From assembly GCA_910586095.1 (NCBI GenBank), contig CAJUHQ010000020.1:1-5038 (forward strand): a DNA stretch of 5,038 bases, read 5' to 3'. Origin of the DNA: an uncultured Lachnospiraceae bacterium. GTDB taxonomy: Bacteria; Bacillota; Clostridia; Lachnospirales; Lachnospiraceae. Positions 1 through 5,038 of the stretch are shown here, one piece after another (positions within the stretch are counted from its first letter, which is position 1; each line of letters starts with the position of its first letter). The notes below the pieces were generated by a model that was not told the DNA's origin, did not search any database, and saw only the letters and a list, made by a program, of their open reading frames with translations. A program made the position numbers and the translations under genes.

Positions 1-26
1 AAAACATATCAAAATCTTTTCAAAAA

Positions 27-134
27 TCATCTTGACATATCACCAGATTGCTCCTGTCCCATTTCTCTTAAAAACCGAACGTTCGCACCGTTGTCAAACT
101 CCTGCAAATCTATGTCTCTACACAATATTTGCAA
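27..134 (-). other. Short unrecognised reading frame downstream of fabZ
   Basis: After the fabZ stop, one minus-strand frame is open from 143 to a TGA at 27-29. With TTG at 132-134 as start it would encode 35 residues, including LQEFDNGANVRFLREMGQEQ. No ribosome binding site precedes the TTG, and the only in-frame ATGs are near the end (60-62, 36-38). Its stop overlaps an ATG at 28-30 (ATGA overlap), which opens a frame to the window edge (MIFEKILICF). I recognise neither sequence. AccC is common at this place in related operons and starts MxxKILIANRGE, but the residues after KILI do not fit. It could be a small protein, a gene remnant or chance; the absence of any terminator suggests that transcription continues leftward. 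Confidence 0.2.
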
Positions 135-148
135 TTTAGGTTCTTATT

Positions 149-580
149 TTATTCCCCTACTACAAATGTCAGTTCTGCTCTGCAAGCTATTTTTCCATTT
201 ACAGTCGCTTTTGCTTCCCCTATACCAAATGGTCCTTTAATCTTAACAATCTTTGTCTCTAGCATCAGCACATCTCCTGGATATACCTTTTGTTTAAATC
301 GCGCTTTATCGATCCCTGCAAAATATGCAGTTTTTCCTTTCCATTCCTCAATGCCAAGAATCGCCACGGCTCCAACTTGTGCTAGTGCCTCGAGAATCAA
401 GACTCCTGGCATAACTGGATTACCTGGAAAATGCCCAGCAAAATACGGTTCACTAAAACTCACACACTTTTTCCCGAGTGCCCTTACACCTTCCTCGAGT
501 TCTTCTATGGTATCAATAAGCATAAATGGATGACGATGTGGAATGATTTCCATAATCTCTTTTGCTGTATAAACTGCCAT
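149..580 (-). CDS. fabZ: 3-hydroxyacyl-ACP dehydratase FabZ
   Basis: This 143-residue cytosolic hot-dog-fold enzyme removes water from 3-hydroxyacyl-ACP to give trans-2-enoyl-ACP, the third step of each elongation cycle. The N-terminal IPHRHPFMLID motif (13-23) and the active-site segment HFPGNPVMPG (50-59) are typical of FabZ. His50 and Glu64 (in VLILEALAQ) are the expected catalytic pair. The length matches the family, so the gene looks complete. The ATG at 580 is the only sensible start, but its perfect Shine-Dalgarno sequence lies unusually far upstream (16 nt). It follows fabF after a 173-bp spacer in which related operons carry accB. A bifunctional FabN-like dehydratase/isomerase cannot be excluded from sequence alone, because FabZ and FabN share these motifs. 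The FabZ family call is secure; the exact chain-length or isomerase activity is inference. Confidence 0.95.
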   Translation of the reverse strand: MAVYTAKEIMEIIPHRHPFMLIDTIEELEEGVRALGKKCVSFSEPYFAGHFPGNPVMPGVLILEALAQVGAVAILGIEEWKGKTAYFAGIDKARFKQKVYPGDVLMLETKIVKIKGPFGIGEAKATVNGKIACRAELTFVVGE

Positions 581-595
581 ATCTCTTTTTGTTAT

Positions 596-603
596 ACCTC
601 CTT
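596..603 (-). promoter_or_regulatory. fabZ Shine-Dalgarno, long spacing
   Basis: The minus strand reads AAGGAGGT here, an essentially perfect anti-16S match. The gap from AAGGAGG to the fabZ ATG is 16 nt, against the usual 5-9. No other ATG, GTG or TTG in the fabZ frame lies between them. A weak purine run (AAAGAGAT) sits just before the ATG. Confidence 0.7.
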
Positions 604-628
604 GTATGCCTTAACACGCATACCGATC

Positions 629-735
629 ACTATATAAAGAAATTCTTGTTCTACTATGAAAGTCTTTGACTTTCATATGGATGGCCATGCGGCCCGCCAG
701 ACGGCAGGCTGTACATGGTGAGAGTTTACTATATA
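629..735. repeat. Hairpin-rich element between 8-bp direct repeats (fabF-fabZ spacer)
   Basis: This segment fills most of the 173-bp fabF-fabZ spacer. The plus-strand octamer ACTATATA occurs at both ends (629-636 and 728-735). Between them is a perfect hairpin with 10-bp arms, TATGAAAGTC at 655-664 and GACTTTCATA at 668-677, around a TTT loop. Next to it is a GC-rich imperfect hairpin: CCATG at 685-689 pairs with CATGG at 714-718, and inside that 692-698 pairs with 703-709 with one mismatch and an AGAC loop. The GC-rich core (about 680-718) contrasts sharply with the AT-rich flanks. No T-run follows on either strand, so it does not look like a classical terminator. It may be a small non-autonomous mobile element or a dispersed palindromic repeat, or an mRNA processing or stability element. 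The structures are seen directly; the identity is inference. Confidence 0.5.
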
Positions 736-753
736 GATTGAGAACTTCTTTTG

Positions 754-1989
754 TTATTCCTCAAATGATTTTATTAATATGCTTGCATTGTGCCCGCCAA
801 ATCCCAGAGAATTGCTTAGTGCATAAGTAAAATGTTCGTGACTTCCTTCCTTGCAATAATCAAGATCCATGCCTTCCTCACATTCCTGCAAGCCCACAGT
901 TGGGTGAATATATCCCTCACACAACTCTTTGACACAAGTGACAAACTCTACAGCTCCTGCTGCGCCGAGTAAATGCCCAACCATTGACTTTGTAGAATTA
1001 ATCTTAATCTTATCAGCATGATCGCCAAATGCTAGCTTAATAGCACGTGTCTCAAATAAATCATTGTGATGTGTGCCTGTTCCATGCGCATTAATATAGG
1101 TAATATCTTCTTTTGCTATTCCAGCATCCTGTACTGCATTTAGCATTGCAGTGGCTGCGCCAGAACCATCCTCCGCAGGAGAAGTAATGTGATATGCATC
1201 TGATGAACAACCATACCCTACTACTTCCGCATAAATTTTTGCTCCTCGCGCCTTTGCATGTTCTAATTCCTCAAGTACTACTACTCCGGCTCCTTCACCC
1301 ATGACAAATCCGCTCCGATCTTTGTCAAATGGAATAGAGCAACGCGCAGGATCTGTACTGGTTGAAAGCGCTGTCAAAGCACTAAAACCAGCGATGCCAA
1401 TTGGTGTAATAGAACTCTCTGTTCCCCCTGCAACCATAATATCAGCATCTCCATACTGAATGGTTCGGAAGGACTCTCCAATAGAATGAGTTCCAGTCGC
1501 ACAGGCTGTCACCACATTAATACTTTTTCCCTTTAACTGAAAAGCAATGCTCACATTTCCTGCTGCCATGTTGGAGATCATCAAAGGGACCAAAAGCGGG
1601 CCGACTCTAGATGGTCCTTTTTCTAACAACTTTGCATGCTCACGCTCCATTGCCTGTAAGCTACCAATGCCACTTCCCACTGCACATCCTGCTCTATAAG
1701 GATCTTCTTTTGTCATATCCAGCCCTGAATCCTCCATTGCCTCTTTTGCAGCCGCCACAGCAAACTGACAAAAAGGCTCCATTCTGCGCGCCGCTTTCTT
1801 ATCCATATAATCACTAGCTTGAAAATCCTTGACTTGTGCTGCAAGCTTGCACTTATACTCTGTTGTATCAAAATATGAAATTGGTCCAAAGCCAATTTTT
1901 CCTTCTTTGATACTTTCCCAAAAATCCTGGATGCTGTTTCCAATAGGAGTGATTGCCCCCATTCCTGTTACTACAACTCTTCTTTTCAT
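754..1989 (-). CDS. fabF: 3-oxoacyl-ACP synthase II FabF (KAS II)
   Basis: This 411-residue cytosolic thiolase-fold enzyme condenses malonyl-ACP with a growing acyl-ACP, releasing CO2, and so drives elongation. It starts with the typical VVVTGMGAITPIGN (5-18). The Cys-His-His triad is complete: Cys163 in TACATGTHSIG, His302 in NAHGTGT and His339 in GHLLGAAGAVE, with Lys334 in NSTKS and the glycine-rich GFGGHNAS (396-403) near the C terminus. Length and residue numbering closely match E. coli FabF (Cys163, His303, His340), and the His-His triad separates it from FabH. One local oddity is THHND (306-310) after the His302 motif, where many FabF proteins have Thr-Pro. AGAGGAG lies 8 nt before the ATG and supports this start. 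It follows fabG by 74 bp. It could also carry any FabB-like role in unsaturated fatty acid synthesis, since no second condensing enzyme is seen here; this is inference. Confidence 0.97.
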   Translation of the reverse strand: MKRRVVVTGMGAITPIGNSIQDFWESIKEGKIGFGPISYFDTTEYKCKLAAQVKDFQASDYMDKKAARRMEPFCQFAVAAAKEAMEDSGLDMTKEDPYRAGCAVGSGIGSLQAMEREHAKLLEKGPSRVGPLLVPLMISNMAAGNVSIAFQLKGKSINVVTACATGTHSIGESFRTIQYGDADIMVAGGTESSITPIGIAGFSALTALSTSTDPARCSIPFDKDRSGFVMGEGAGVVVLEELEHAKARGAKIYAEVVGYGCSSDAYHITSPAEDGSGAATAMLNAVQDAGIAKEDITYINAHGTGTHHNDLFETRAIKLAFGDHADKIKINSTKSMVGHLLGAAGAVEFVTCVKELCEGYIHPTVGLQECEEGMDLDYCKEGSHEHFTYALSNSLGFGGHNASILIKSFEE

Positions 1990-2063
1990 TATTTATACTC
2001 CTCTGCGTATTTTAAACATATGCATCATTCATATTTGAAAACTATTTTGGCTTGTATCTCTTC

Positions 2064-2804
2064 TTAGATACACATTCCACCGTCTACACAGATTACTTGT
2101 CCTGTGATGTAGTCTGAGCCTTCCCCTGCAAGAAAAAGCACAAGATCTGCTACGTCTTTAGCAGTTCCCATTTTTCCTATAGGAATCATGCTACTTAATT
2201 CCTTCTTCGCATCCTGCGAAAGTTCTTTTGTCATATCTGTGTCTATAAATCCAGGTGCCACTGCATTGACATTGATACCACGCACTGCAAATTCTCTTGC
2301 GACACTTTTTGTCAATCCAATTAATCCTGCTTTTGAGGCCGAGTAATTTGCCTGTCCTGCGTTGCCTAACACTCCACTTACAGACGATATATTGATAATC
2401 TTACCACTGCGCTGCTTTAGAAAACTGCGCGAAAGATGCTTAATCATATGAAATGCACCTTTTAGATTGGTGTCAAGAACTGTGTCATAATCTTGCTCTG
2501 ACATGCGCATAATCAAATTATCACGTGTAACACCTGCATTGTTGACTAAGATATCCACTTTTTTATATTTTTCAAGCACTTGCTTGACAAACGCTTCACT
2601 CTCACCAAAATTTGCTACATTACACTGTATCGCTTCTGCGCTTCCTCCATTTTGTTCAATCTGTGATACTACCTCACAAGCTGCCTCTTTTGATCCATTG
2701 TAATTGACAATCACAACCGCTCCTTGTGCTGCCAATGTCATAGCAATCTCCTTGCCAATTCCTCTGCTAGCCCCTGTGACTAGGGCAACTTTTCCTGTCA
2801 ACAT
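2064..2804 (-). CDS. fabG: 3-oxoacyl-ACP reductase FabG
   Basis: This 246-residue short-chain dehydrogenase/reductase uses NADPH to reduce 3-oxoacyl-ACP to 3-hydroxyacyl-ACP, the first reduction of the cycle. The Rossmann nucleotide-binding motif TGASRGIG spans 10-17 and NNAG spans 88-91. The full SDR tetrad is present: Asn113 (DTNLKG), Ser141 (NISSVSG), Tyr154 and Lys158 (YSASK). QANYSASKAG, PGFIDTDMT (184-192) and the C-terminal TGQVICVDGGM are characteristic of FabG rather than of generic SDRs, and its place between fabD and fabF settles the role. It normally acts as a tetramer. A purine-rich ribosome binding site (AAGGTGAGGG) lies 7 nt before the ATG, and the start falls at the family's usual position. 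It follows fabD by 81 bp, with no terminator in the gap. Confidence 0.96.
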   Translation of the reverse strand: MLTGKVALVTGASRGIGKEIAMTLAAQGAVVIVNYNGSKEAACEVVSQIEQNGGSAEAIQCNVANFGESEAFVKQVLEKYKKVDILVNNAGVTRDNLIMRMSEQDYDTVLDTNLKGAFHMIKHLSRSFLKQRSGKIINISSVSGVLGNAGQANYSASKAGLIGLTKSVAREFAVRGINVNAVAPGFIDTDMTKELSQDAKKELSSMIPIGKMGTAKDVADLVLFLAGEGSDYITGQVICVDGGMCI

Positions 2805-2885
2805 TTTTTTACCCTCACCTTTTCTGTATCAACTTTACGACACTTTTCTAAATAAGGAACACAAAACTATGCTCTTTAACACGTT

Positions 2886-3812
2886 CTACTTTTTTGTTAA
2901 ATCAGCCTCACACTTCTCTAAATCCTTGAGTGAATCAATATTGATGCAAGTCACACTCTTATCGATTCGTTTCATAAATCCGCTCAGTGTCTTTCCAGGA
3001 CCAATCTCAATAAATGTATCTATACCTTGTGCAATCATCTTTTCCACACTCTGCTGCCAGCACACAGAATGAGAAACCTGATCGCGCAGCAACGTCTTGA
3101 TTGGCGCCGCTTGTGTCACTTCCAATGCATTGACATTACTGATATAGGGAATCGTCGGCTCCTGAAGCTTGATACTTATCAATTCGTTGTACAGCTTTTC
3201 TCCGGCACCTTGTAGAAGCTGTGAATGAAAAGGACCACTTACATTGAGTGGCATACAACGTTTTGCACCCGCTTCCTTTAAGCTATCTATCGCCGATAAA
3301 ACTGCCTGCTCCTCTCCTGTAATGACGACTTGACCAGGACAATTGTAATTTGCCACAGATACAATTCCCTCTGTCTTTTGACATACAGACTCCACAATCT
3401 CATTGTCTAATCCTAATACCGCTGCCATTGCGCCTCCTGTTGGATATGCTTCTTGCATAAAAAGACCACGTTTGCGGATGATATAAAATAAATCTTCTAA
3501 CTTCATAACATTGGCCGCTGCCAACGCACCATATTCCCCGAGGCTCAAGCCTGCTGCACAGTCTGCCTTAATTTTCTTTGACTCGAGTACCTTCAATATA
3601 GCGACTTCCGTTGCAAGCATCGCTATCTGTGTGTATTCTGTAATATTGAGTTTATCGTTCTCAGAAAAGCACAATTCCTCCATATTCAGTCCAGACACCT
3701 CTTTTGCAACCTGATATACTGTTCGTGCTTCTTCATATGTATCATAAAAATCCTTGCCCATGCCCGCATACTGCGAACCTTGTCCTGGAAAAATAAATGC
3801 AATTTTACTCAT
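2886..3812 (-). CDS. fabD: Malonyl-CoA:ACP transacylase FabD
   Basis: This 308-residue enzyme moves the malonyl group from malonyl-CoA to the phosphopantetheine arm of ACP, supplying the extender unit for FabF. It opens with FIFPGQGSQYAGMG (7-19), whose Gln11 helps form the oxyanion hole. The nucleophile elbow is AGLSLGEY with Ser90. Other active-site residues are Arg115 (RKRG), which binds the malonyl carboxylate, His196 in GPFHS, and Gln245 in DQVSHSVCW. The elbow is GLSLG rather than the GHSLG of E. coli; this needs no loss of function, because the Ser and the partner His are both kept. The length is typical. AGAGGAG sits about 4 nt before the ATG, inside the 22-bp gap after fabK, so the two genes are probably transcribed together and perhaps translationally coupled. 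The identification is secure. Confidence 0.97.
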   Translation of the reverse strand: MSKIAFIFPGQGSQYAGMGKDFYDTYEEARTVYQVAKEVSGLNMEELCFSENDKLNITEYTQIAMLATEVAILKVLESKKIKADCAAGLSLGEYGALAAANVMKLEDLFYIIRKRGLFMQEAYPTGGAMAAVLGLDNEIVESVCQKTEGIVSVANYNCPGQVVITGEEQAVLSAIDSLKEAGAKRCMPLNVSGPFHSQLLQGAGEKLYNELISIKLQEPTIPYISNVNALEVTQAAPIKTLLRDQVSHSVCWQQSVEKMIAQGIDTFIEIGPGKTLSGFMKRIDKSVTCINIDSLKDLEKCEADLTKK

Positions 3813-3834
3813 AATTCTCCTCTAAGCAGCACTA

Positions 3835-4767
3835 TTACTTAAGTAACTGCTCTGCCTGTTCTATCATCTCTGTTATAATTTCTGCACAGGATTGTTCTTT
3901 TTTGACAAGTCCTGCAATCTGCCCTGCCATGACGGTTCCATTGACTACGTCTCCTTCTATCACAGCTTTTCTAAGAGAACCAAGTGTAAGCTTTTCAAGC
4001 TCCATAAACTCTGCTCCCTCTTTCTCAAGTTTGAGATATTCCCGAGTCATCTTATTGCGGATGCTCCTAACTGGATGCCCCGTTGACATCCCTGTAACCG
4101 CAGAATCAATATCTTTTGCCTTGATTAACATTTCTTTGTAATTTTTATGAACAATCGACTCAGTAGCCACTACAAAACGTGTTCCGATTTGTACTGCCTG
4201 TGCGCCGAGCATAAATGCTGCGGCAAGACCACGACCATCTGCAATCCCTCCTGCGGCAATAACAGGAATCGTGACTGCATCTACTACCTGAGGTACTAAG
4301 GACATTGTAGTTGTTGAGCCAATATGACCTCCACTCTCCATCCCCTCAGCAACTACTGCATCGGCTCCGCCGCGTTGCATTAGCTTTGCCATCGCTACGC
4401 TTGCTACTACTGGTATAACCTTAATACCAGCATTTTTCCACATCTCCATATATTTAGAAGGATTTCCAGCTCCAGTTGTCACCACCTTAACCCCTTCTTC
4501 AACCAAGATAGCAGCAACTTCATCCGCATTAGGGTTTAGGAGCATAACATTGACTCCAAATGGTTTATCTGTAAGAGCCTTGCACTTGCGAATCTCATCG
4601 CGCACCACCTCAGCCGGAGCAGAGGCAGCTCCAATCAATCCAAGACCTCCTGCATTTGACACTGCGGCTGCAAGATGATGTTCTGCCACCCATGCCATTC
4701 CCCCCTGAATAATCGGATATTCTATTCCCAAAATTTCCGTAACTTTTGTCTTCACACAAACTCCCAT
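3835..4767 (-). CDS. fabK: FMN-dependent enoyl-ACP reductase II FabK
   Basis: This 310-residue TIM-barrel flavoprotein, related to nitronate monooxygenases, reduces trans-2-enoyl-ACP with FMN and NAD(P)H to complete each cycle. It begins with ILGIEYPIIQGGMAWVA (12-28). EGMESGGHIG (141-150) holds His148, which aligns with the catalytic His of pneumococcal FabK. AAGGIADGRG (171-180) and GTRF (195-198) form the FMN phosphate site. The fatty acid cluster setting favours FabK over a nitronate monooxygenase. FabK, unlike FabI, is intrinsically insensitive to triclosan. The ATG at 4767 lies 4 nt after AGGAGG at 4772-4777. A GTG at codon 5 would give the VKTKVTEILG start seen in shorter homologues, but its spacing (16 nt) is poorer. 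It is the first recognisable gene here, with repeat DNA rather than acpP upstream. Confidence 0.95.
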   Translation of the reverse strand: MGVCVKTKVTEILGIEYPIIQGGMAWVAEHHLAAAVSNAGGLGLIGAASAPAEVVRDEIRKCKALTDKPFGVNVMLLNPNADEVAAILVEEGVKVVTTGAGNPSKYMEMWKNAGIKVIPVVASVAMAKLMQRGGADAVVAEGMESGGHIGSTTTMSLVPQVVDAVTIPVIAAGGIADGRGLAAAFMLGAQAVQIGTRFVVATESIVHKNYKEMLIKAKDIDSAVTGMSTGHPVRSIRNKMTREYLKLEKEGAEFMELEKLTLGSLRKAVIEGDVVNGTVMAGQIAGLVKKEQSCAEIITEMIEQAEQLLK

Positions 4768-4797
4768 CTGTCCTCCTATGTGGACACTTCATTCAAA

Positions 4798-4825
4798 AAT
4801 ATATGACCCCTCACGCTCTTGTCTT
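4798..4825 (-). promoter_or_regulatory. fabK: Possible sigma-A promoter for fabK
   Basis: On the minus strand AAGACA (4820-4825, 4 of 6 matches to TTGACA) is followed after 16 nt by TATATT (4798-4803, 5 of 6 matches to TATAAT). Transcripts would start about 25 nt upstream of the fabK ATG, just leaving room for the AGGAGG site. The -35 box overlaps the edge of the last palindrome of the repeat array. In AT-rich DNA such matches arise by chance, so this is only a candidate. Confidence 0.25.
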
Positions 4826-4841
4826 TCTAAACATTTAGAAA
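4824..4841. repeat. Perfect 18-bp palindrome, copy 1
   Basis: TTTCTAAA and TTTAGAAA form perfect 8-bp arms around a CA centre. The size and symmetry suit a dimeric regulator operator, but I do not recognise it as a FabT or FapR site. It recurs at 4905-4922 and 4986-5003. Confidence 0.75.
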
Positions 4842-4881
4842 CTCTTAGACTATGTTTCTTCCTGTCTCTTTCTCTTCCTTT

Positions 4882-4907
4882 AAAGAACGCCTCTCTTCGC
4901 GTTCTTT
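4882..4907. repeat. 9-bp-arm hairpin in repeat unit 1
   Basis: Arms AAAGAACGC (4882-4890) and GCGTTCTTT (4899-4907) pair perfectly around the 8-nt loop CTCTCTTC. On the plus strand two more T's follow the right arm, which is terminator-like but weak. On the minus strand, the operon's direction, a purine-rich tail follows, so it would not terminate fab transcription. Confidence 0.6.
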
Positions 4908-4922
4908 TTAAACATTTAGAAA
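4905..4922. repeat. 18-bp palindrome, copy 2 (one change)
   Basis: Same element as at 4824-4841, but the fourth base (4908) is T instead of C, which breaks one arm pair in DNA. In plus-strand RNA the change would still allow a U-G wobble. Confidence 0.65.
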
Positions 4923-4962
4923 CTCTTAGACTGCGTCTTTTCCTGGCCCTTTCTCTTCCTCT

Positions 4963-4988
4963 AAAGAACGCCTCTCTTCGCGTTCTTT
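4963..4988. repeat. 9-bp-arm hairpin in repeat unit 2
   Basis: The same arms and loop as at 4882-4907 recur exactly 81 bp away (4963-4971 and 4980-4988). Both arms and the loop are unchanged, although nearby bases of the unit differ between copies. Confidence 0.6.
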
Positions 4989-5003
4989 CTAAACATTTAG
5001 AAA
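4986..5003. repeat. Perfect 18-bp palindrome, copy 3
   Basis: Identical to the copy at 4824-4841. Its first TTT is also the end of the hairpin arm at 4980-4988, so the two structures would compete if both formed in RNA. Confidence 0.75.
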
Positions 5004-5038
5004 CTCTTAGACTATGTTTCTTCCTGTCTCTTTCTCTT

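Larger units (their letters stand above)
4789..5037 (-). other. Open reading frame through the repeat array, 5' end outside window (coding status doubtful)
   Basis: One minus-strand frame is open from the window edge through all repeat copies and stops at TGA 4789-4791, 21 nt before fabK, much like the 22-bp fabK-fabD gap. It would give the last 82 residues of a very basic, Arg/Lys-rich protein of 27-residue repeats, each containing SLRVSKCLERTRREAFF or a close variant, ending in EGSYIFE. I recognise no domain. Arguments for coding are the codon-multiple period, the absence of stops and the operon-like spacing. Arguments against are that a plus-strand frame is equally open, that repetition makes openness weak evidence (about 40 independent codons), and that most differences between copies change the amino acid. 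It does not resemble the end of ACP, the expected neighbour. Probably not a real gene, but it cannot be dismissed without the upstream sequence. Confidence 0.25.
4822..5038. repeat. 81-bp tandem repeat array (at least 2.7 copies, continues past the window)
   Basis: Three copies lie at an exact 81-bp period: 4822-4902, 4903-4983 and 4984-5038 (cut by the window edge). Copies 1 and 2 differ at 8 of 81 positions. Copies 1 and 3 are identical over the 55 bases that can be compared. Each copy holds the palindrome TTTCTAAACATTTAGAAA, and each complete copy also holds a hairpin with arms AAAGAACGC and GCGTTCTTT. The plus strand is strongly pyrimidine-rich (long CTTCCTGTCTCTTTCTCTT-like runs), and the minus strand correspondingly purine-rich. 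The array ends about 55 bp before fabK, where the left part of copy 1 fades into unique sequence. It could be a dispersed intergenic repeat, a multi-operator regulatory region, or part of a repetitive gene; see the reading-frame entries. Confidence 0.9.

Noticed and set aside
1..30. Start of accC (biotin carboxylase) running off the left edge
   Set aside because: MIFEKILI resembles the AccC start, but the next residues are Cys-Phe instead of the invariant Ala-Asn-Arg-Gly, and the ribosome binding site is poor.
66..88. Terminator after fabZ (CGAACGTTCG palindrome followed by T-run on the minus strand)
   Set aside because: The palindrome has no room for a loop; the best stem is about 3-4 bp, too weak for intrinsic termination.
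129..533. 134-codon open frame on the plus strand opposite fabZ
   Set aside because: It lies antisense to a gene with complete catalytic motifs and has no ribosome binding site or recognisable product; it is a shadow frame.
655..677. Rho-independent terminator after fabF
   Set aside because: The 10-bp hairpin is strong but AT-rich, and no U-run follows it on either strand.
654..716. 20-codon minus-strand frame in the fabF-fabZ spacer (starts MYSLPSGG)
   Set aside because: It runs straight through the two hairpins, has a pyrimidine-rich leader with no ribosome binding site, and shows no relation to AccB.
2704..3072. 122-codon plus-strand open frame across the fabD-fabG junction
   Set aside because: It is antisense to the ends of two well-supported genes, with no recognised product and no Shine-Dalgarno sequence.
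3835..4767. Nitronate monooxygenase rather than FabK
   Set aside because: The families share a fold, but the EGMESGGHIG motif and the position directly before fabD in a fatty acid cluster favour FabK.
4822..5038. CRISPR array
   Set aside because: The 81-bp units abut directly with no unique spacers and no typical 23-47 bp repeat size; this is a simple tandem repeat.

Overview
The window is a block of the bacterial type II fatty acid synthesis (FAS II) gene cluster, all on the minus strand. Transcription enters from the right edge and reads fabK, fabD, fabG, fabF, fabZ. This order, the FMN-type enoyl reductase FabK in place of FabI, the strong AAGGAGG-type ribosome binding sites, the AT-rich base composition and the AGA/TTA-rich codon use all point to a Firmicute. 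A clostridial, Lachnospiraceae-like genome is the best guess from the protein sequences, but this is not proven.

Layout from the 5' end of the operon (right) to its 3' end (left). Positions 4822-5038 hold an array of 81-bp tandem repeats that runs off the window. Each unit carries an 18-bp palindrome and a 9-bp-arm hairpin, and the array is open in one frame on each strand. A weak promoter candidate lies at 4798-4825. Then come fabK (4767-3835), fabD (3812-2886), fabG (2804-2064) and fabF (1989-754). A 173-bp spacer with strong hairpins between 8-bp direct repeats follows, then fabZ (580-149). The last 148 bases hold only a short unrecognised reading frame that overlaps a possible next start codon by ATGA; no terminator is visible, so the operon may continue to the left.

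The five enzymes make up most of the elongation machinery. FabD loads malonyl onto acyl carrier protein (ACP). FabF condenses it with the growing acyl-ACP, FabG reduces the 3-keto group, FabZ dehydrates, and FabK reduces the enoyl bond. All key catalytic residues are present in all five. Genes for ACP, FabH and acetyl-CoA carboxylase are not in the window. In the well-known pneumococcal order acpP sits just before fabK and accB lies between fabF and fabZ. Here those two places are taken by the tandem repeat array and the hairpin-rich spacer.

The enzymes are ordinary. The parts worth a second look are the two non-enzyme segments, 4822-5038 and 629-735. They look like repeat-derived or regulatory DNA placed exactly at operon junctions.
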